Below, one piece after another: positions 15,924-20,462 of a stretch of DNA of 20,462 bases; position 1 is the first letter of the stretch, and every line of letters starts with the position of its first letter. A program made the translations under genes and the position numbers. The stretch comes from CAWELS01 sp964468205 (GTDB lineage: Bacteria; Acidobacteriota; Terriglobia; Bryobacterales; Bryobacteraceae): contig CAYXVG010000085.1 in NCBI GenBank assembly GCA_964468205.1, positions 1 through 20,462 of the forward strand, in the 5' to 3' direction. The notes beneath the pieces are model-generated. The model ran no database searches. It had not been told where the DNA came from and saw only the letters and a list, made by a program, of their open reading frames with translations.

Positions 15924-16643
15924 ATGTGGAATTGGCTTTTCGCTCTCATACTTCTCCCGCTGCTATTCAGCTCGGCGGTACAGGCGCAGGATCCCCTCCC
16001 GTTCGCCTCCGGCGAAGAGTTGCGGTACGTTATCAGCTACCCGAGCGGTCTCGACCTCGGAGAAGCGACCCTATCCGCCCGCAAGAGTGACGCCTCGGGC
16101 GATCAGCCCGAGCAATGGAACTTCCTCTTTGACCTCGAAGCGGCGATTCCCGGCTTCAGCGTCAGTGACCATGTCAAATCGATCGCCACAATGGATCTGT
16201 GCAGTGTTCAACTGCGGAAAGAGATCTCTCACGGCAAGCGGTCCGGTGTGGAGGAGACCCGTTTCGATCAGGCCAGCGGGACCGCTATTCGCGAGACCCT
16301 GAAGGGCGGCGGAAAGTCCGAACTGACGATTCCGGAATGCGCAACCGACGCGCTCACCTTCCTTTACTACCTACGCGCCGAGTTGAGCCGGGGGCGGGTA
16401 CCGCCTCCACGCCAAGTGTTTTTCGGAGCGCCATACGATGTGAGCTTCCAGCCTGCGTCGACCAAGAAGGCGGTGATCGGCGATGAGGAGTTGGAAACGG
16501 ACCGGCTCATCGTTACTGTGAAGGGGCCGGTCTCCGAGACGATGTTCATCATGCTCGTCGCGCGCGACCCCGCGCGCACGCCGGTGCAGGTCACCGTCCC
16601 GCTCGAACCCGGCAACTTCACGATGGAACTCGTGCGGGAATGA
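15924..16643 (+). CDS. Exported DUF3108 protein
   Basis: 239 aa with a signal peptide (MWNWLFALILLPLLFSSAVQA, cleavage after about residue 21), so periplasmic or outer-membrane facing. PFASGEELRYVISYPSGLDLGEATLSA (26-52) and the later TDALTFLYYLRAEL (about 142-155) match the DUF3108 pattern: an initial strand 'GE.L.Y.I.....G.A.L' and the 'D.L...Y.LR' helix. The remainder is beta-rich. No enzyme residues are evident and the family's function is not established. It sits inside a glycosyltransferase operon, 3 nt after one GT and overlapping the next gene by 4 nt (ATGA). A link to envelope glycan assembly or surface presentation is therefore likely, though inferred. Confidence 0.85.
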   Translation: MWNWLFALILLPLLFSSAVQAQDPLPFASGEELRYVISYPSGLDLGEATLSARKSDASGDQPEQWNFLFDLEAAIPGFSVSDHVKSIATMDLCSVQLRKEISHGKRSGVEETRFDQASGTAIRETLKGGGKSELTIPECATDALTFLYYLRAELSRGRVPPPRQVFFGAPYDVSFQPASTKKAVIGDEELETDRLIVTVKGPVSETMFIMLVARDPARTPVQVTVPLEPGNFTMELVRE

Positions 16644-18610
16644 TAAGGCTGGCGTTCTTCTCTCCCCTGCCTCCCAAGAAGAGCGGCATCGCTGACTACT
16701 CCGAGGCGCTACTGGAGCCGCTGCGAACCCTCGCAGATGTTAGCGTGTTCGAGGAGGAGCCGGCCGGATTTGATCCCTCCGCGTGGGATGCGATCATCTA
16801 TCAACTTGGCAATAACCCATTTCACGAAGGCGCTTATCGCGCCGCCCTGCGGCGCCCGGGTATCGCGGTCTTGCACGAATTCAATCTCCACCACCTCATC
16901 GCCGAGTTGACCATCAAGCGCGGCGATTGGGAGGGTTATCTTCGCGAGGTCGAATACGACCGGGGGCCTGAAGCGCTCGCCCGCGCGCGGAAGGTGCAGG
17001 CGCTCGAGACCGGCCCCGACTACGAAGGCGTTCCGATGATGCGGCGCATTCTCGAAAGCGCCCGCGGCTTGATCGTCCACAGCCGCTACATGGAGTGCCT
17101 GGCGCGGGAAGCCGGTTTCAATGGTCCCATCGCCTGCATCCCGCACGGCGGATGGATTCCGGTGGCCGACCGGATGGGCTACCGGGAGCGCCTTGGTCTC
17201 AACGAAACGGCCCCGCTGATCGGAATCTTCGGATTTCTCAAGCCCTATAAACGCATCCCGGAGTCTTTGCGGGCGTTCCGGCGGCTGCTACGGCTGGAGC
17301 CGCGCGCCAAGATGATTCTGGCGGGTGAGCCGCATCCGGACCTCGATCTTAATTCTTTGATCCGGACCCTTGACATCGGGGGTTCCGTCCGCAAGCTCGG
17401 CTTCACCGCCACCGCGGACTTCGCGGGCTATCTCGGCGCTTGCGATATTGTGTTGAACTTGCGGCATCCCACCGTCGGGGAGACGTCCGGCACGGCTTTG
17501 CGGGCCCTCGGCCTGGGCAAGGCGCTGCTGGTTTCCGACGTCGGCTCCTTTTCGGAATTTCCCGACGACGCCTGCTGCAAAGTGCCGGTCGGCCCGGGCG
17601 AGGAGGACATGATTTTCGAGTATCTCAACCTGCTCGTGTCGCGCCCCTCGGTACGGGAGCAGTTCGGCCGCAACGCCCGGCGCTGGGTGGAACGCACGTG
17701 CAACTGGCGCACCGTGGCTGCCCAGTACGCGAGCTTCGCCGCCGCGGTGGCAGCGAACGAGCCGTGGACCGCTCCCACTACCGCGGAAGAAGTCACCGCG
17801 CCGGAACCGCCGTGCGAGCCTCCTCCCGCCGGGGAGATCATCGGATGGGCCGGGAAGGACGAGGGGGCGCGAGGCTACGTGGGCACGCACGTCAGCCGGC
17901 TCCAGAAGACCCTCGCCATCACGCCGGCAGGCGGCCCCGGTGACCGGATCCTCGAAATGGGAGCCTACATGCAGATTACGCCCGCCCTGCGGTTCGACCT
18001 TGGCTACGGCGAGGTACGCGGTTGTTACCTCGGACCTCGCGGCGAGGTGGACCACCGTGAAGCGATTCACGATGATGGCCGCAGCTTCACCTGCGAAATC
18101 GATCTCTTCGACGCCGAGAAAGACCCGTTTCCGTATCCGGACGAGCATTTCTCCACCGTGCTTTGTTGCGAGCTGATCGAGCACCTCGCGCTCGACCCCA
18201 TGCACATGATGAGCGAGATTAACCGTATCCTCAAGCCTGGCGGACACCTTGTGCTGACCACGCCGAACATCGGCTCCCTGCGCGCCATTTCCGCCATCCT
18301 ACTTGGCTATCACCCGGGCTTCTTTCCCGCTTACCTCCGCCCGGGCGAGGACGGGAACACCGAGGACGCCCGCCACAGCCGCGAGTACACTCCGAAGGAG
18401 ATCGCGCGGCTGCTCATCGAGTCCGGTTTCGAGGTAACGCGGATCGAGACGGGAGAGTTCCTCGACGAGCCGCGTCCGGAACACGAGTGGATTCTCCACC
18501 TGCTGGAGCGGTACAAACTGGAGACGGATCTCCGCGGTGACGGGATCTACGCAGTCGGCCGCAAGAGCGGTCCGGTGCAGTACCGGTATCCAGAGTGGCT
18601 GTATAACTAG
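16640..18610 (+). CDS. Glycosyltransferase-SAM methyltransferase fusion
   Basis: 656-aa two-enzyme protein. Residues 1-370 are a GT4-like glycosyltransferase: SPLPPKKSGIADYSE (8-22), IPHGGW (167-172), GIFGFLKPYKRIPE (195-208) and the donor-site region GETSGTALRALGLGKALLVSD (280-300). The second EX7E Glu is not obvious there. A Pro/Ala/Glu-rich linker covers about 375-400. Residues 410-640 form a class I methyltransferase: ILEMGAYMQITPAL at motif I (437-450), DPFPYPDEHFSTVLCCELIEHL (495-516), then LKPGGHLVLTTPN (531-543). Motif I lacks the usual GxGxG, so the cofactor site is atypical. The start overlaps the DUF3108 stop (ATGA). A plausible role is adding a sugar and O-methylating the chain or its terminus before export. 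The next gene begins directly after the stop. Confidence 0.88.
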   Translation: MIRLAFFSPLPPKKSGIADYSEALLEPLRTLADVSVFEEEPAGFDPSAWDAIIYQLGNNPFHEGAYRAALRRPGIAVLHEFNLHHLIAELTIKRGDWEGYLREVEYDRGPEALARARKVQALETGPDYEGVPMMRRILESARGLIVHSRYMECLAREAGFNGPIACIPHGGWIPVADRMGYRERLGLNETAPLIGIFGFLKPYKRIPESLRAFRRLLRLEPRAKMILAGEPHPDLDLNSLIRTLDIGGSVRKLGFTATADFAGYLGACDIVLNLRHPTVGETSGTALRALGLGKALLVSDVGSFSEFPDDACCKVPVGPGEEDMIFEYLNLLVSRPSVREQFGRNARRWVERTCNWRTVAAQYASFAAAVAANEPWTAPTTAEEVTAPEPPCEPPPAGEIIGWAGKDEGARGYVGTHVSRLQKTLAITPAGGPGDRILEMGAYMQITPALRFDLGYGEVRGCYLGPRGEVDHREAIHDDGRSFTCEIDLFDAEKDPFPYPDEHFSTVLCCELIEHLALDPMHMMSEINRILKPGGHLVLTTPNIGSLRAISAILLGYHPGFFPAYLRPGEDGNTEDARHSREYTPKEIARLLIESGFEVTRIETGEFLDEPRPEHEWILHLLERYKLETDLRGDGIYAVGRKSGPVQYRYPEWLYN

Positions 18611-19837
18611 ATGAACCCGCATTACCGGAATCCGACCGTTTCCGTCGACCCGGAAAGCCGGCGGATCACGGCCACCTTTGAGTTAGAGAACCGCTCCGGC
18701 AAGGACTGGCGCGCCGGGGATGTGTACCTCGGCTGGCAGCTCTTCGACCCCGAAACCGGTGTGTTCATCAGCGAGGGGCAATGGGCGCCCCTGGGTGGGA
18801 ATCTCCGGGCCGGCGAATCCGAACCGCAGGAGCTGGCCATCGAGCTTCCGGCGGCGAAGGGCCGCTATCACGTATATATCTCGCCGGTGGAGGACCGCGG
18901 AGATTGGGCCTATGCCGGGGGCGGGCGATTCCTGCTGGTGGACGTATTCGTGGAGAACGAGAAGGCCGCGGTGCTAGCCCACCGGACGACTTCGCTCAAC
19001 GGGCTGCGGTGGCGGCGCCGGATCCGTTCGGCCGGCAAGGCGTTCACCTATCCATTCCGGACCATCGCCGGGAACCTCAGCCTGATCCGCTCGATGGTGG
19101 ACCGGGACATTACGGCGCGCTACCGCGGCTCGTTCGGAGACGCTTTGTGGACCGTCCTCAATCCGCTACTGTTGATGCTCACCTACTTCTTCGTCTTCGG
19201 GATCGTGCTGCAGGCGCGGTTCGGAGGCGATCCTAGCCGCTCCGGCTTTGCTCTCTATTTTCTGGCCGGAATGCTGCCTTGGCTGCCGTTCAGCGAAGCG
19301 GTGGGCCGGGCGCCCGTCGTGGTGCTCGAACATCGAAACTTCGTCAAGAAGCTTGTTTTTCCGATCGAGATCCTGCCCGTGAATCTCGCCATCGCCGGAC
19401 TGGTGACGCAAGCGTTCGCACTTGGCGTGTTTTTCGTCTTTTTGCTCGCAACGCGGGGAACCGTGCCGCTGACCGCCTTGTGGCTTCCGGTCTTGGTGGC
19501 GCCTCAGTTGCTGTTCACACTGGGTCTCGCCTGGTTTCTCGCGGCGCTCGGAGTCTACCTTCGGGATTTGGGACAGATTATCGGCTACCTGTTGACGTTG
19601 TGGTTCTTCTTGACGCCGATCTGCTATCCGGAAGCTTCGCTGCCGGACGCCGCCGTGCCGATCCTGGCAAAGAATCCGATCTACGTCCTGGTGAACGGCT
19701 TCCGCGAATGCCTCCTCGAGAACCGGCCCCCGCCGTTCGACCCCCTCTGGAAGCTTTGGCTGGTAGCGGCAGCCACCTTCTTTCTCGGACACGCCTGGTT
19801 CTACAAACTCCGGAGAAGCTTCCCCGACGTCATCTAA
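18611..19837 (+). CDS. ABC-2 polysaccharide export permease with N-terminal beta-rich domain
   Basis: 408 aa. Residues 150-408 are a Wzm/TagG-type membrane permease of the polysaccharide-export ABC family. The sequence includes LIRSMVDRDITARYRGSFGDALWTVLNPLL (158-187), about six membrane segments and YLRDLGQIIGYLLTLWFFLTPICYP (316-340). Residues 1-115 are an extra soluble beta-rich domain: TATFELENRSGKDW, YLGWQLFDPETG and YHVYISPVEDRGDW. It resembles the carbohydrate-binding C-terminal domain seen on Wzt ATPases, so the substrate-recognition domain may have moved to the permease; that homology is inferred. The start follows the previous stop with no gap. No ATPase partner gene appears in the window, so it must lie elsewhere. 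It is the last gene of the operon. Confidence 0.9.
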   Translation: MNPHYRNPTVSVDPESRRITATFELENRSGKDWRAGDVYLGWQLFDPETGVFISEGQWAPLGGNLRAGESEPQELAIELPAAKGRYHVYISPVEDRGDWAYAGGGRFLLVDVFVENEKAAVLAHRTTSLNGLRWRRRIRSAGKAFTYPFRTIAGNLSLIRSMVDRDITARYRGSFGDALWTVLNPLLLMLTYFFVFGIVLQARFGGDPSRSGFALYFLAGMLPWLPFSEAVGRAPVVVLEHRNFVKKLVFPIEILPVNLAIAGLVTQAFALGVFFVFLLATRGTVPLTALWLPVLVAPQLLFTLGLAWFLAALGVYLRDLGQIIGYLLTLWFFLTPICYPEASLPDAAVPILAKNPIYVLVNGFRECLLENRPPPFDPLWKLWLVAAATFFLGHAWFYKLRRSFPDVI

Positions 19838-19934
19838 TTCGGTGACAGGCTACTCTTTCTCTAATTTCGCTGTCAGCAGTGGGGTGCGAGTTGGGAAGGC
19901 GGGGCCTCGCTGCGGGTTTTATGCGGGCCGAACC

Positions 19935-20105
19935 GGGAACACGCGGACAGTAGCCTGGTTCGCAAAGGGGTGCGAAGGGGAACACGCGGATGTCCCCGGG
20001 TTTTCCCCCCCGAGTTTTCGAGTTTTCCGGAAAAAGCAGAAGGGCGTTGTGCCGGTCCGGTGTGGGGGAGCTTGCCACTCTTGCGGGAACACGCAGACTG
20101 TCCCC
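19935..20105. repeat. REP-like repeats in the intergenic region after the permease
   Basis: Three copies of a GGGAACACGCRGA-(C/T)-GT(CCCC) type motif occur at 19935-19951 (partial), 19977-19997 and 20085-20105. The second and third begin with GGG(G)A and end with TCCCC, so each can fold on itself. A perfect 12-bp palindrome TTTTCCGGAAAA lies at 20023-20034. The 19838-20200 stretch has no credible gene. The motif resembles the 'GGGACAGTC...GTTCCC' repeats that I associate, from memory, with REP elements mobilised by RAYT/IS200-like transposases. No transposase is present here. Confidence 0.65.
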
Positions 20106-20145
20106 GAGTTTTTCCCGAGTTTTTCCCGAGTTTTTCCGGGTTTTT
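20103..20145. repeat. 11-bp tandem repeat
   Basis: CCCGAGTTTTT repeats exactly at 20103-20113, 20114-20124 and 20125-20135, followed by a diverged copy (CCGGGTTTTT) to 20145. It abuts the third REP-like motif. Copies of its core (CGAGTTTTC) also follow the second motif near 20011-20029, as if motif plus tail were one unit. Confidence 0.85.
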
Positions 20146-20200
20146 CTTAGTGACGTTCTGGGCCAGTGATGGGTCATGGCTGTGGTAGGCTGGCGGTCAC

Positions 20201-20425
20201 ATGACCCGACGAGAATTGCTACAGGCGGCGACGGGGATTGCAGTGGCGTTCCCGGGCGGTGCGCAAGTGAGCTCTTCGAGAGTCTCGTATCGCACGTATT
20301 CACGGTGTCTGCCGGATTATCTGCGTTCGCTGGCCGAGCAGGCGTACCAGAGGCGCAATGCAATAATCGCCCGGCTCACCACCCCAACTCGGATACAAGA
20401 GCGGCAGCCACTGCTGTCCGGCTAA
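20201..20425 (+). pseudogene. Probable broken gene: Tat-type N-terminus of a secreted protein
   Basis: 74-codon reading frame. MTRRELLQAATGIAVA is a twin-arginine-style signal, followed by GGAQ, then YRTYSRCLPDYLRSLAEQAYQRRNAIIARLTTP, which looks like genuine coding sequence. From memory it resembles the start of secreted acetyl-xylan-esterase-like hydrolases of Solibacter relatives, which are several hundred residues long. The frame ends at 20425 after RIQERQPLLSG, and the window closes 37 bases later, so the break may be a frameshift, a deletion or an insertion boundary. A genuinely short exported protein is the alternative. No clear Shine-Dalgarno is visible. Confidence 0.45.
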
Positions 20426-20462
20426 CGCTTTCGGAACACCCTCTAACCGGTTTCTATTCAGT

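Noticed and set aside
19843..19875. TGACAG/CTGTCA pair as terminator of the glycan operon
   Set aside because: Only six pairs, a 21-nt loop and no T-tract.
19935..20145. CRISPR array
   Set aside because: Repeats are unevenly spaced, partly diverged and tandem without spacers of uniform length; no cas genes.
19830..20363. 177-codon minus-strand frame through the intergenic repeats
   Set aside because: Its peptide repeats simply reflect the REP-like motifs and the 11-bp tandem repeat.

Overview
The window is a high-GC bacterial chromosome segment. I infer an Acidobacteriota member of the Solibacter/Bryobacter type. The reasons are indirect: overall protein character, a secreted GH32 enzyme beside a dissimilatory-type ATP sulfurylase, BON and DUF3108 proteins, and many fused glycosyltransferases. 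There is no rRNA or other marker gene to settle the taxonomy, and no tRNA, rRNA or CRISPR array was seen.

Layout. Positions 1-228 are non-coding and hold two diverged copies of a roughly 57-bp direct repeat. Everything from 229 to 12233 is read on the minus strand. From right to left this is rmuC (TTG start), a two-BON-domain exported protein with a strong terminator, a tight cluster of exported TPR protein, MFS transporter and glycosyltransferase-acetyltransferase fusion, then a small DUF465 protein with its own terminator. After a 492-base gene-free stretch come sat (ATP sulfurylase) and a secreted GH32 family protein. The gene-free stretch carries a 15-bp-stem palindrome and a hairpin-rich sat leader.

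From 12469 to 19837 six plus-strand genes are packed end to start (overlaps of 11 and 4 nt, gaps of 0, 3 and 55 nt). They are three GT4-type glycosyltransferases, a secreted DUF3108 protein, a glycosyltransferase-methyltransferase fusion, and an ABC-2 polysaccharide-export permease with an extra N-terminal beta-rich domain. Together they look like an assembly-and-export locus for a surface or secreted glycan. The matching ATPase (Wzt-like) is not in the window. The GT-GNAT fusion on the other strand may belong to the same physiology.

Positions 19838-20200 form a repeat-rich intergenic region: three copies of a REP-like motif, a 12-bp palindrome and an 11-bp tandem repeat. The window ends in a short Tat-type N-terminal reading frame that stops early and looks like a broken gene.

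The observations I consider most worth following are the sat leader with mutually exclusive helices, the three unusual domain fusions, the GH32 protein without a Glu in its usual acid/base motif, and the long acidic tail on RmuC.
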